Source: Mesotaenium endlicherianum (lineage: Eukaryota; Streptophyta; Zygnematophyceae; Zygnematales; Mesotaeniaceae). Taken from it: a stretch of DNA of 64,000 nucleotides. Positions within the stretch are counted from its first letter, which is position 1; every line of letters starts with the position of its first letter. Location: assembly GCA_009602735.1 (NCBI GenBank), contig WELA01012669.1, forward strand, positions 100,931 to 164,930, read 5' to 3'. The notes beneath the pieces were generated by a model that saw only the letters and a list, made by a program, of their open reading frames with translations, searched no databases and was not told the DNA's origin. This document shows positions 46,903 through 64,000 of the stretch, in pieces. The translations under genes were made by a program, and so were the position numbers.

Positions 46903-48031
46903 AGGCCAGCAGCTTTGCCGGATTGCGCACCGAGGTCGGGTTGTTCTTACTCCCCACTTGCACCTTTTGTCGGCTTCTTCTTGTGATGTGGAGTTTGCGC
47001 TATGCCCTTCGTCTTGGGTCAATAGTGTGTGTGTCGCACGGCACAAGTGGCAGCAGGGTAGCACGTGCTGCACTGAGATGCAAATGCAAAAACATGCGCT
47101 TCGCATCGTAGGAAGGTACCAGAAGTTGCCCCTCTCAGCAAGCACTCTCCAGCAACGTGGGGGGCTAGTTCTCTGTGAGGCGCCCCCTCGCGCAAGAGGT
47201 TTGACCCTTACGTAGAACAATTTGAGAGCGGCACGTGCGCCTCTCTCCGTAAGCCAAGAGGCGCATGTCTTTGCTCTTCACTGTAATTGCAAAGGGTCAC
47301 AAGAGGGCAGTTTGTTCCGAGGTGCCTGATGGAATCTGCACTTGCCAAGTGGCAGCTCCCATTTCAGCTCCTCTCAAGAGGGAGGTCGTCCAGGCGGAGC
47401 TCCCTTCTGGGTCACAGTAACGCCTTCAGTGGCCCGGAGACACTCTCCGAGCGCTTGCTTTGGAGCGCTGTGGCAAGCAGCCATGGCGACGCTAAGTCGG
47501 GCCTTGCCTCAGCTGAGCCCGCTGCATGGCTCCAAGGCCGGGGGTTGAAAGGGAAGATCGCTGTAGAGAGTGCGCGCTCTGTGTGCATCATAGCACCGCT
47601 ATGGGAGAAGGGGGGGGCGCGAGCGAGCGCGGGTGGGCAGCCATGGGACATGGCTGCCTGCTGGTGAGAGGGTGGAGGGGAGCACGTCTGGGTGTGGTGT
47701 GGGAGATGGCGTCTCTACGAGCGGCTGGCCATGGCTGACCATGGCTGGACGAGGGCCGCGGCATCTTGCCGCACGGGAGGGCTTGACGAGGGTGTGGCCG
47801 ATGAACCCAGAACTGGGCATCCGGACATTGGTCTGTGAGAGCACAATTTGCTCTCACCTTTTCTAACAGTGTATTGGAGCTTATGGAGCAGCATGCATTC
47901 TTAATAATATAGAGCATATCCTTCGATCTTGTTTGATGCTTGGGAGCACGTGCCGTGCGTATGTGCGTGCGTATATACTGCAATCGGGTGTTTAAACCCT
48001 AAACTGTGCTTTCTTCCCAACACGCATGCAG

Positions 48032-48226
48032 GCCTCTTTCCTGATAGCCAAGACGTGCGGGTTTTTTTCGTGGAGACCTCTGTCAAGCCTGCGACGTCCA
48101 GGTGGCGACGCCAGAAGAACCCTGCCAAACGACGAGGCCAGCAGTGGCTCTGCGTTCTCACTGTGTTTTTTTTTGCGCCTCCATACAGTGGGAGTTCAGA
48201 GCCAAGATTGCTAAGGGTTTATTTTG
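48032..48226 (+). pseudogene. Decayed second terminal exon of G2
   Basis: It follows an acceptor-like ACGCATGCAG. The DNA resembles a terminal exon (GCCTCTTTCCTGATAGCCAAG against GCCACTCTGGCCGACAGCCAAG), but a small deletion puts the family residues out of phase. Later codons (RRPGGDARR, then NDEASSGS) again resemble the G3 second terminal exon. Read in phase it would be 64 codons ending at TAA 48224. Confidence 0.55.
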
Positions 48227-50199
48227 TTATTTATTTTCAGGCTTGCGCACGTAGATGGCATGTGCACGTCGAATGCCATATATTTATGCGTCTCTTTATC
48301 GTAGAATGCTTCACTTTGAGGGGTAAGTATTTATAGTGCACTACCGGAGGCAAATAGGGCAGCATGCTTTTGCAACAACACACAAGGTCTCTTGTGCATT
48401 CTGAGAGAAGCATGTTGAAGTTGCCTTTGAAGCAAGTGGAGCCGGCCACGTGTGTTTGTAGAGGTGGGTCGAGTGAATTTACTCTGCCCCGCTCAATACT
48501 ATAGCATTGATATAGGTCATTTTGCATCAAAATTCACATCTATGCATGTATGTAGATCGCAGGTGCAACCTGGAGGAGTGTAATTGGCCTATGTTATAGC
48601 ATGTGATATATATATGTATATATTGGGCGTAGATCAATGTGGAGCGTATTTTCGTATTCCCTTATCCACATCAAGTAGGATGTGTTAAACGTCAAACTTG
48701 AGGGGCTAGCTTAGGATGTGTAACAGCTTACAATATGTTTGTCATGCGTTGATTGTACGCTTTACCTTACATGCATATATATGATTTATTGAATTTGTGG
48801 TTAAATAGGACTATTCTGAAGAACCAGACTTTTGCAAAGGAAAATTGAGGGATAGTAGGCAGGGTGTAACATGCAATATGCTGGACCTACAAATATGTGG
48901 GCTCTGACACCCATTTGCTGTAATGCTTCCAGTAGGCGAGTATACACAGGTCGCAAATTTCTCAAATTAATGGTGTAACTTCATAGCAGAAATCAATCAG
49001 AATGTTTAGTCAATCCCAAATGCTCAACTTAAACTCTTTGTATGATGAACTCTTCGAAATATTGCTGACATGACATGTAAGCGAGCAGACTGTAATCCAA
49101 ATATGTTTTGCTGTTCTCATTTATTGGATTGGGTCTTGAATTCGTCGCATTGACCGGGTATGAATCCAATCTCGCAATTGCCGTCAATCAATCCAGTTCC
49201 TTTGGCCACGGTAAACTGGTCCTTGGGCTACTAGAAGCCTCAGTGCACCGTGCGGTAGTGTGAGAAGTGCACGAGCATTCAAGTTGTTTGCATTTCAAAG
49301 ACAGTAGTAGAGCTGGGAAATCATGATGGTGATTGAAAATAGGACCCCATAGGATTCATGCAAGTCGTCCCCTTCATCACCACATGCAACTTCACGCGTG
49401 AACAAAATGATTCAGATCTTCTGTATAACGTTGTATGACGTGACAAAGTTGCTAATTACTAGCTCTTACATACACTTCCATGCAAGATTTTTCAGTTGTT
49501 CAGAAGAGAACTGCCATGCCCACAAGTTTTGATATGCCAATTCCCCTGTAAGTGCTCACAACACTCTAGCAAATGCACACGTTCCATTGCAAGTCAATGT
49601 CCAGCCCATCTGTTTTCATGTAAGATAAACCATAAATTTAACATATGAACATTACACCATCTGTAATATATTATAAGTCCTCTACGTTTCATGTTTAATC
49701 CTACACCCTACTTGCCTGCGGAGGATTGAATAGGTGACCACAAAAGGTGGTGCTCTTTAAACTTAGCAAGCAACAAAGACATATATACATATGTAAAAAA
49801 ATATATATAAATATATATATATATATCTATCTGTATCTATGGCCACCTACAAGCTCCTCCATAGTCAGTTCTACAAGCTCTGAGAAGCAACCTCTGTAGG
49901 CCTCTCTAGTTATCTATAGACTCGTGTGTCGGTGCAGAGCTTAATGCCCTCTTGCTTATGACTGTGCACAATAACATACTCCGACCCCTCGATGGGCACA
50001 AGTGTAACACATGTCAGTAATCGGAGGCGGTTGGGCTAGGTCGCTAGGTCGACAAAAAAACTACAGACGAGAGGAGCAGGAGCATCTCCACCGGGAGCAA
50101 GCTCCGCTCATCACCATATAAATACAAGGCAGTCAAGATACACACTGTATGACCTTATAAGTGCACAACCTTGCGACTATCAAGCCCCTATCCTAACCT
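48227..50199. other. G2-G3 convergent spacer, nothing recognised
   Basis: Relatively AT-rich, with TA-rich runs at about 48607-48627 and 49796-49826. No ORF, RNA gene or repeat with defined ends that I can support. It separates the 3' ends of two copies that face each other. Confidence 0.5.
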
Positions 50200-50397
50200 T
50201 CAAGGGCAACAGGGTGGGGCGATGTTTTTGGCTTTGGACTTAAACTGTAGCATCGGGTGGATGATGGTCACTGACAAGGTAGAGTCAGAGGTGGTCTCGT
50301 CGTCCAGCAGTCTTCTCCTGGTGTTGCCACCTGGCGTCGCAGGCTTGCCCGAGCTTTCCACCCCAAACCGCTGGCCTTGGCTGTCCTCCAAAGTGGC
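50200..50397 (-). CDS. Second, intact terminal exon of G3
   Basis: After an acceptor CATGCAG, an open frame of 65 residues starts ATLEDSQGQRFGVESSG and ends AKNIAPPCCP then stop, the full pattern of the family's last exon. It lies 1.24 kb beyond the first terminal exon (51816-51640), and both would join exon 9 in phase 0. It may be an alternative last exon giving a 264-residue protein, or a leftover of a tandem duplication. Its intact frame, including the C-terminal PPCCP, suggests it has been under constraint. Confidence 0.6.
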   Translation of the reverse strand, partial: ATLEDSQGQRFGVESSGKPATPGGNTRRRLLDDETTSDSTLSVTIIHPMLQFKSKAKNIAPPCCP

Positions 50398-50683
50398 CTG
50401 CATGAACGCACACTCCAGGTGGTTCCAACACACTCCTGAGATTCGTGAGCGCCCCAAATGTTCGCTCTTAGAGGTCAAGTTTCAGGTTCAGGCTCCCAGT
50501 CGAGATTTGACAATGAAACCCCTCGTGAAGCCTTCTCGAGCCCTCGCAGGAAGACGCCGCACCCAGTGGCCATGGCTGGCCGCTCAAACAGGCGCCCTCT
50601 CCACGCCTCCTAGTAACGCTCGCCTCCACCCAGTCGCCAGCAGGCAGCCCTGGCCGCTATGGCTGCCCACCCGCGTACGCTCA

Positions 50684-50686
<3 letters not shown>

Positions 50687-50733
<47 letters not shown>

Positions 50734-50734
50734 N

Positions 50735-50790
<56 letters not shown>
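50687..50790. repeat. CT dinucleotide repeat
   Basis: About 100 bases of (CT)n with a single N at 50734, between the two G3 terminal exons. ORFs across it are artefacts of the repeat. Confidence 0.95.
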
Positions 50791-50795
<5 letters not shown>

Positions 50796-51639
50796 CCTCC
50801 CTCTCTCTCTCCATCTCCCTCTCTCGGCGCCGCTACAAAGCACGCAGCGCGTCTGCCCTCTCTCCGGCCCTCTCCTTCTTTCCCGGCCTTTGACCCGTGC
50901 AGCGGGCCCGGGCAAGGCACGGCCTTAGCGCCGCATGGCTGCTGGCGACAGCACATCAAAAAGCACTCAAAGGACGCCCCAAGCCACCGAGAGTGTACAA
51001 TCACTAACGACAGCCTCGCCCACCTTGGCGCGCCTCACTCTTAGGAGATGCCAGGATGCAAAATTCCAATCTGTAGACTCTGTCCGGCATCTTGAAGCAG
51101 ACTCCCCCTCTGTAACTATCGCTAAGTACAAGAGTATGCTTCTTGATTGTTCTTCTTGGTCTTGCCGAGTGAAGGGCAAGTGCCTCTCTTGCACGATTAA
51201 CGCAAGGGGCGCCTCGCAGAAAGGCACAGAAAGGCGTAAGCTAAACCAGGCTCTCTGCAGAGTGCTCACTGGGAAGGCAGCCTCTGGTGCCTTCCTCAAA
51301 CTGAAGATTGCAGACTTAGGGTAAAAGGTGGAGTTAACAAGTCATTGCAGAACATGATGCCCTGCTGCCACTTACACAAGATATATGTAAATATATATCT
51401 CTGCATACGAATATATGTACATAGTCTGTAAATGTGTATGTATACATATATACATAGATATAAATGTAGACGTACATATGTAAAGAAAGATATATGTAGA
51501 TATATCCGTGAAGTACCCCAAGACATGGGGTATTAGAATACACGTCCGTGCAAAGAGCAAACTCTGCCCACCACGAGACAAATACAACTTACTGAAGTGC
51601 ATCTATGTGCTTACACGTGCAAAAGTCTTGGCCGAGCCT

Positions 51640-58072
<6,433 letters not shown>

Positions 58073-58433
58073 GGTATTGAAGATGCAATGAATGGTTCCC
58101 ACAGTTCTGGCTGTTTAAGACATCGTCAATTTCGCAAGAACTGCCGTTTCTGTGGGTAAATTCACTGAAGTCGCAAACGTATACGGGTGCTTGGAGGAAG
58201 TTGCTTGGACTTTTAATCGGAGTGGACGCGTTGTACAAAAGACCAAAACGTCACATCCCCCTGCATTGCCCTGCATCCCCCAAATATATCGCCGCGGTCC
58301 TAAAGAAACCGTACAGATATCACCCGCAACCGCAAGACCTGTAGAACGTGTACGTGGACGATGATGGTCGGGTGCCAACTGCCGCCAGGATGTAAGCATC
58401 CGATGGCCAAGACTAGAAGCCTGCAAAGAATTA

Positions 58434-59326
58434 CAGTCCGGCCCCATTGAGCAATTGTTGGCTGCAAAAACGGGTTCAAAAATACCCAGAAATCGTAGGC
58501 CTCGTCAGCCAACTTCTGGGTTCAAATATATCTCAGGTGAAACCTCTTTCACCTCTTCCAATAGGACCGAAACCTCTCATCGCCACTCAACGGCGTGACC
58601 TCCGCTAAACGCCGACATGAACGGGCATGGTATTTCTACGAATCTCTTGGCATGTGGGCAGGCAAACAAATATTCAAAAGACCACACGGAATAATTTTCT
58701 TCACCTCCACCCTCCCTGTGTTAACAACCACAAAACTCGCCACATACAACATCCTCTAGCTATGCTAATTTGCACTTCTCTCTCTCGACACTTCGAACTG
58801 TAATGGAGGAAAACGAGAAGATGGAACCAAAAATTGGACTGGCATGTTCAAAATTTTGGCTCACGGAATTGGAACCATCTGTAGTCGGCTTTTGCCATGC
58901 CCAAAAAATACCGAGGGACAGAAACGTACCTCGGGCGGCCAAATTTGCGGTACACATTTGCGAGTGCTCATGTCGCTACACACAAAAAGCGACCAATGGA
59001 CTACCAGAGTCTTACGTAATTCGCGGAATTGCGTTTTTTGAAGTAGAGAAGACTAGTCTTCAAAAAAACTCCCCTCCGGAATACCTGGAGGCACTCGTCG
59101 AGATGCGGGTTCTATTTGGCAACAGAGGGGCGTGCATGACGACAAATTTGTGTGCATCTGACAATTTCGAATAAATATTTTCAATATAAAAGCGAGTTCT
59201 GTGGATAAACAAGGTATCCTCCTCGACGACTGAATCTTTCCCGGTACACGAGTTTGCGAAAGGTGGTAAATTCTAGGTGCAAATTGACGTGCGGGTATGC
59301 GAGTTTTGCTCAATGGGGCCGGACTG
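58434..59326. mobile_element. Harbinger-like TIR element M2 (uninterrupted copy)
   Basis: An 893-bp element with 21-bp inverted ends, CAGTCCGGCCCCATTGAGC at 58434 and its complement ending at 59326, flanked by a perfect TTA duplication (58431-58433, 59327-59329). It matches 3905-4231 plus 25605-26154 along its length and shows the E1 target site empty near 58764 (TTTGCACTTCTCTC). No transposase frame is seen. The 134-residue ORF at 58770-59174 is partly kept in the other copy but breaks there, so I do not treat it as a gene. Confidence 0.85.
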
Positions 59327-59329
59327 TTA

Positions 59330-60904
59330 GAGTACTCGACGAAAACCAGGAGGCAAAATTTTTGAGGGAAACATTCGAACATATTATCCTAAAGTTATCT
59401 AGGGTAGGGTAATGCGTGATCTTGTGAAACGTCCGCTCCCGATTGGGAGGAATAGAAGTTGAAGAAAATCGTTATTGAACAATTGGAAAAACGTAAATTT
59501 TACCTCGAATCCTGATGCCTGCTGTAGAGTATATTATGAAGCATTCACACATTTGGGCGCCTGTGTCTCGACAACTAGACTGGAGATTTGACCTGTGCTA
59601 GTAGCCTCTAGGTACTAGCTCTTTTGACTGCTTTTGACTAAAAAGTTGAAATCAGGCCCCTCGATTTGACCAAATTCGTGCATTTCGGAAACATCCTCTG
59701 GCCCACTCTGACCTGCTCTGGCCTGCTCTAGCCGATGGTCAGGGTTTCAAGACCATGACAAAATTCGAAATAGTTTTCTTTAAGGCATAATTACATCTCG
59801 TGACATTTTCCATATGAAAAATTTAAATGTTGGAAGTTTATGCCACATCCACTGTGAACAAGAAGTATTTCAAAATACATGTTTTCGATATAACAAATAA
59901 CATCGAAAAAGTTATGAGTTGAGGGGTCTGGTTGGGATAGAAAGGGACACCGCGCGTGCCGTGAATATGAACAGTTACGGCCTCCTGTTTTTGTTTTCCC
60001 GGTTGACATCAAACATAATTTGCTAACGACATTCACATTTTTAATAATAGATGCACAATATAGCGTGCGGCTTGAACGTCGAACGAGGTGTAAAAGACGA
60101 GGCAATCACCACCTACATGACCTTCGACTTGCGTGTCGGGACTCGGAATTGAACGACTTGCAAGTCGCGTGAGGGGAGCGGCAAGAGCAGGCTTGAGCAG
60201 TCTTCGTTTTCACGTCTCGTTTCGATCATTGCAATTTGCGCATGTAAATGGTAGGGCTTTCTTGGCCAGTCTTGGCAGTTCGTAAAGACGAAAGTCCACT
60301 CCGCCTGTCAAATGCATTAGCGGTGCGGATTTGAAATTTCTTTTGCGTCACGTAAAAAGTACAACTAGCGTGTTGGAATTCGAAAATCGGGACATGGCTG
60401 GATTGAGCATTTTTGCGTCACTATGCGGGCACATGTTTTCACGAAGTCCGTAGTTCTCTCGAGTGCTCTTTTTTGCTCTCTCAAGTGTGCTCGAGTGATA
60501 TGGCCCAGGGTGGGCCAGGAAAGTCGGGATTCGGGACCGAAAGTCGGGACTCGGGAGTCCATAGTCCGGACTCCAGCAGCCGGCCATGAATGATGGCCCC
60601 GCGGCTCCGCTCCGCGTGAGAAACATGAGAAAGATTCACCTGGTGTGGTGAGTGGTGAGTGGTGGTGAGTTGAGTTGTGGTGAGGGCTCTACTGGAATTT
60701 GAAATGGTGAGCCATTTACTGCTTTGTGCAAAATGACACCTCGCTTCTTTCTTAATTTGACAGCGTCAGCTGTTTTGAGCTCCATCCTTTGGTCAAGATT
60801 AGCGTTCATGGGCCCAGATGAACCAGATAGCAGACTTTTCCCGTGGCGACGAATTGATAGTTTGGTGGAACACAGGGCATCAGTAGTTGAGTATTTTACG
60901 TGAG
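59330..60904. other. G3-G4 divergent intergenic region
   Basis: The stretch 59400-59930 resembles 3195-3500 in patches (see the repeat there). The rest, 59940-60904, must hold the G4 promoter, but no TATA-like box or other site stands out. Short TGGTGAG-type words repeat near 60648-60690. No gene seen. Confidence 0.45.
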
Positions 60905-63900
60905 ATGGAGACGACCAACGCGGCAGCTCAGGCGGCCGAACCAAGCGTTGGAATAAGTGCGAGAGAAATGTCACAGTCTGTAAGTCTATCTCCGCTTCTG
61001 TTATCTTGATTGCGACGCGCCCATCGATATGGAAGAGTCCTTTACTAATACGGTTGCAGCACATGGCACTTATCTTAAACACTGTGGCAAACTAGATACT
61101 GATTTCAGTAATTTGCCTTTCTAAACGGTTTAGCATTTGATGTTCTGATAATTGCATGCGGGATGCCCAATACCTCACAATTGAATTACGCGTTGTTCCT
61201 TTTGTTATTCAATCGGAACTTAGAGTTGCTGACAGCGTGACATCTGCAGTCTTGAACCAACCGTAAAACTTAAGGAACAACAGACGCCCGTGGAAGCATG
61301 GAGAAGGGTGGACAGGGGAGGTCAAACGGAGGGGCTGCGGGGGGGGGGGGGGGGGGGGGNTCCATCCTGCGAGAAAATCGTTGGCCAGGCATTTGTGAGT
61401 TGTTTAGTGATATCCCACAAATTATGCATGTGTATCTCGAACCCTCTAGAGCTTCTTCAGACATTGCAGGTGCTGGGCCCTAGCCCCCCCCCCGCCCCCT
61501 CCCCCCCTCCTTTGGTCTTTGTTCGTAGCCAAGGACTCTCTTGTGTGGCTGACACCTGTACCTGTGGCTGGTTGACACCCAATCCACGCAAGCGTTGGCA
61601 CCATCCCGGACTCTTCACTAGCTGCCAGAGCTCGAAACTAGGGTCGCGTTCGCATGTCCCCTCCTTGGGTTCTTTCCTGGTTGCTTTTTGCCATCACTTG
61701 TGGAGGAGGGGAAGGAAAGGGACCGGGCAGAAAAAATACCCGCCCCTAAGCTTTTGTAACGAACTCTTGGAAGAGAGGGCAAGGAAGCTGGCTCATGCTT
61801 TTTATTCCCATGCTTGAATGGCACAGCCGGGGGGGCTTCCGAGGGGAAGCTAGAGCAAGGGAGGTGCAGGCTACTTGCGCAGAATCTTGATTGTGATGCT
61901 TTTGTCGGGCAGATCTTGTAGCAAGACTCGCTTGTTCTGGTGCTCCAACGCGGCCCCCCTGGCCGTCTCCCCTCCCCAGAAACCCCCATAGCTCTCCCAG
62001 AAGCACGCATGCGGTGCTCCCCCTCCTGTAACTGAATTTGAGTCGTCGATCGAGAGTCTCTCAACTGTGAGTGGAATGCCCGTGCTGCTGCTGCTACTTT
62101 ATATTGCCAGCCTTTGGTTTCCCCTTCTGCATGAGGAGCTGTCCTCATCCAGCGTGTGATGCGCTATTGCGCGCACGCGCGCGCGCGGGGAGGGGGGGGG
62201 GGGTGCGAGTGGGCCCGGGGGCGCACAGACGCACACCCGCATGCACGTGGGAGGGGGAAATACGGAGTCTCTTTCTTTTGCTTGCGTGGTCCTCGCTCTC
62301 TTGCTGTACCATTGTTCCAATGTTGTCCCATTGTCCCTTTGTCCTGTTGTCCCATTGTCCCATCGTAATTCTCTGCGCTGGCGCGTGCCTGCGTATATGC
62401 ATGGGCGAGATTGAGTTTGTGTGTGTGTGTGTGTGCGCGTGCGTGTGTGTGCGTGTGTGCATGTGTGTGCGTGTGTGTGTGTGTATACGAGCATGCAGGG
62501 TAGGGAGAAGGCAGCATTCATCTGACTCACAAGTGTGTGCGTATGTGTGTGTGTGTGTGCGTGCGTGCGCGGGTGCGAGCAATCAAGCAGAGCAGGGAGG
62601 GGGAGGCGGAGAGGGCGGAGTTCATGGTGCGCGTGGGCAAGGTTGTGTATCAGCTGCATGCCATCCAGCAGTAAGACCTCAACGGCGATGGCGTTATCAC
62701 CGTACGTATACTACAGCCGCATGCACGTGCACACACACTGTGGTATATGTGTGTATGCATAATCTATTACGTCACGCAGCGTATCGTCATTAGTATACAT
62801 TCACTTACCTGCTTGGTGCCTCTTTCATTCGTGCATGGATGTGCATGCCTGCGCCGCCACGTGGCATCGTACGACTGGTGGCCGCAGACTTTGTGCGCAT
62901 GTGCCGGTGCCGGAGTAAAACTGGGTGCTTAATAGACATGGATGGGTACATGTATGGGTGCATGTACAATTCCACAAGTGAGTGTGGCTGCATGGAAGTG
63001 GGCGCTCGTCAATCGCATTTCCTGTGAAAGTATTCCTGTCGGGTAAATTAAGCCCCTGTGAATGCGCAAAGCCAGGCGCTCGAATTTTGCAACGATAAGG
63101 ACAATTAGTACCATCACTTACCAGATGTACACCAAATTCTCCTTTAGGTGCTTCTACAGCGCTATATGTAGAAGAAGCAGGTACTGATACGCCTCGTGTG
63201 TAAAATCTGCACACGTAAGCTCCTGTAACGATTGGCCAACAAACATGCGCAAGCACGCGCGCGGGCGTGTGTGCTTGTGTGTGTGTGAGAGAGAGAGAGG
63301 GGCCTGATACCTGATGGTCTAGTGGGTAATACTTCATGCTTGCTTTATACATATATACGTACCAATTGATTGGTTAAGGTGCTGCGTACTCATCAATGGG
63401 GAGCTAGGAGGTGCTGCACCTTCTGAGTGTTTTTTCTGGGACAGGCTTGTCCCGGGCCTAGGTGTACGTCTGTAGAGGGGTACCTGGTGTACAGCTGGCG
63501 CGTGGCTCTTTCGTGGGTGAAATGGCAGCTACTTATATGTGTTGTGTAACATATATCAGGTCTTCTCATCAGTCAGTACATACACATGTGTGTTGTGTGT
63601 GTATCTCCTCTCTCTCTCTCTCTGTGTGTGTGTGTGCAGACGTGGGCGTGTGTGTGTGAGAGAAAGGGAGTATAGATATACTGGTTATATACATATGCAA
63701 ATATGTATATATACAAGATATATACAGACGTACCCTCCATGTCCAACGTGCCCTTGAGCTGTTATGGATATCGATAGCTGAACGAAGTCTTGCACCTGAC
63801 AAGTTGCGCGTGCGCTCACTGTGCGCATGCGCGCATAGGGCAAGCAGGAGGAGGAGCTTGCAGCGGCGGCCGTGAGTCACGGGAAGCTGCAGTCATCTGT

Positions 63901-63916
63901 CGTTAACTACAAGCGC
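60905..63916 (+). pseudogene. G4: partial fourth family copy, probably a pseudogene
   Basis: Exons visible are 60905-60979 (METTNAAAQAAEPSVGIS and onward, 25 codons), 62591-62701 and 63848-63916. The gene runs off the right edge before its membrane-span exon. Exon 3 (EEELAAAAVSHGKLQS) is well kept and splice sites look good. In exon 2 the tryptophan just before the calcium loop, conserved in G1-G3, is replaced by TAA (62671-62673), which would end the protein at about residue 50. Unless that base is an assembly error or exon 2 is bypassed (111 bases, in frame, but this would remove most of the EF-hand), this copy is dead. I place it as a pseudogene with moderate confidence. Confidence 0.65.
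61338..61360. repeat. Poly-G run in G4 intron 1
   Basis: At least 21 consecutive G followed by a single N at 61360. Its true length is uncertain. Confidence 0.9.
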
Positions 63917-64000
63917 GTCAGTAATCTGAAGCTTGCGCCCTCCGACTCTCTCGCGCTCAAACTCTCACCGCTCGATACGTAACCCTTTCTAACAATTGTG

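Noticed and set aside
47287-47667. Possible separate gene downstream of G2
   Set aside because: The stretch resembles the spacer between the two G3 terminal exons, so it is conserved 3' gene sequence. The frames are not shared.
50171-50893. ORF of 240 codons with a long Ser-Leu run
   Set aside because: It is antisense to the G3 second terminal exon and runs through a (CT)n repeat, with no other support.
58770-59174. ORF of 134 codons inside the TIR element
   Set aside because: Partly kept in the other copy (25632) but broken there, with no transposase motif and plausible by chance in an 0.9-kb element.

Overview
The window is eukaryotic nuclear DNA, probably from an alga. Evidence: genes split by long GT-AG introns, two chromodomain Ty3/gypsy (chromovirus) families primed from a sequence like plant initiator-tRNA sites (TGGTATCGGAGC), a mobile element carrying a DNA methyltransferase, and degenerate CCCTAA-type repeats. 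Methyltransferase-bearing retroelements have been described in charophyte algae and dinoflagellates, so a green-lineage alga is my best guess, but the species cannot be fixed from this sequence. The assembly has two N gaps (41715-41978, 57057-57084) and five single Ns.

Left part (1-26.2 kb) is a stack of mobile elements. A 0.88-kb TIR element (3905-26154, Harbinger-like) is split by a 7.3-kb element, here E1 (4232-25600 once later insertions are discounted). E1 ends in TGTCG...CGACA and has a 4-bp target duplication (GCAA). A second copy of the TIR element at 58434-59326 shows the empty site. E1 carries Gag-like, aspartic-protease, C5-cytosine methyltransferase, integrase and PHD-finger parts, but no reverse transcriptase that I can find. 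It was later hit by a solo LTR (9492-10215), a non-autonomous LTR element with an unrelated extra ORF (10399-17016, itself hit by a solo LTR), and a whole-looking chromovirus (17064-23743, minus strand). Three 1.45-1.53 kb relatives with E1 ends but no interior lie at 1432, 36139 and 37631.

Right part (26.5-64 kb) is a tandem family of one host gene, here G1 (+, 26521-34015), G2 (+, 39594-46902), G3 (-, 58072-51640) and G4 (+, 60905 to beyond the window edge). From splice signals and conservation between copies I derive a ten-exon gene of about 257-275 residues. It has a 25-residue first exon, one EF-hand whose calcium loop is completed only by splicing exon 2 to exon 3, a single membrane span, a region with two N-glycosylation sequons, and a terminal exon ending in PPCCP. 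Each complete copy has a second terminal-exon copy downstream, intact in G3 and decayed in G1 and G2. The introns start CA-rich and end TG-rich, so they could pair with themselves. I do not recognise this family by name.

Order is G1>, G2>, <G3, G4>. The E1-type elements sit in the 5' flanks of G1 and G2, and a TIR element sits in the 5' flank of G1 and between G3 and G4. All calls were made by eye, without alignment or database searches.
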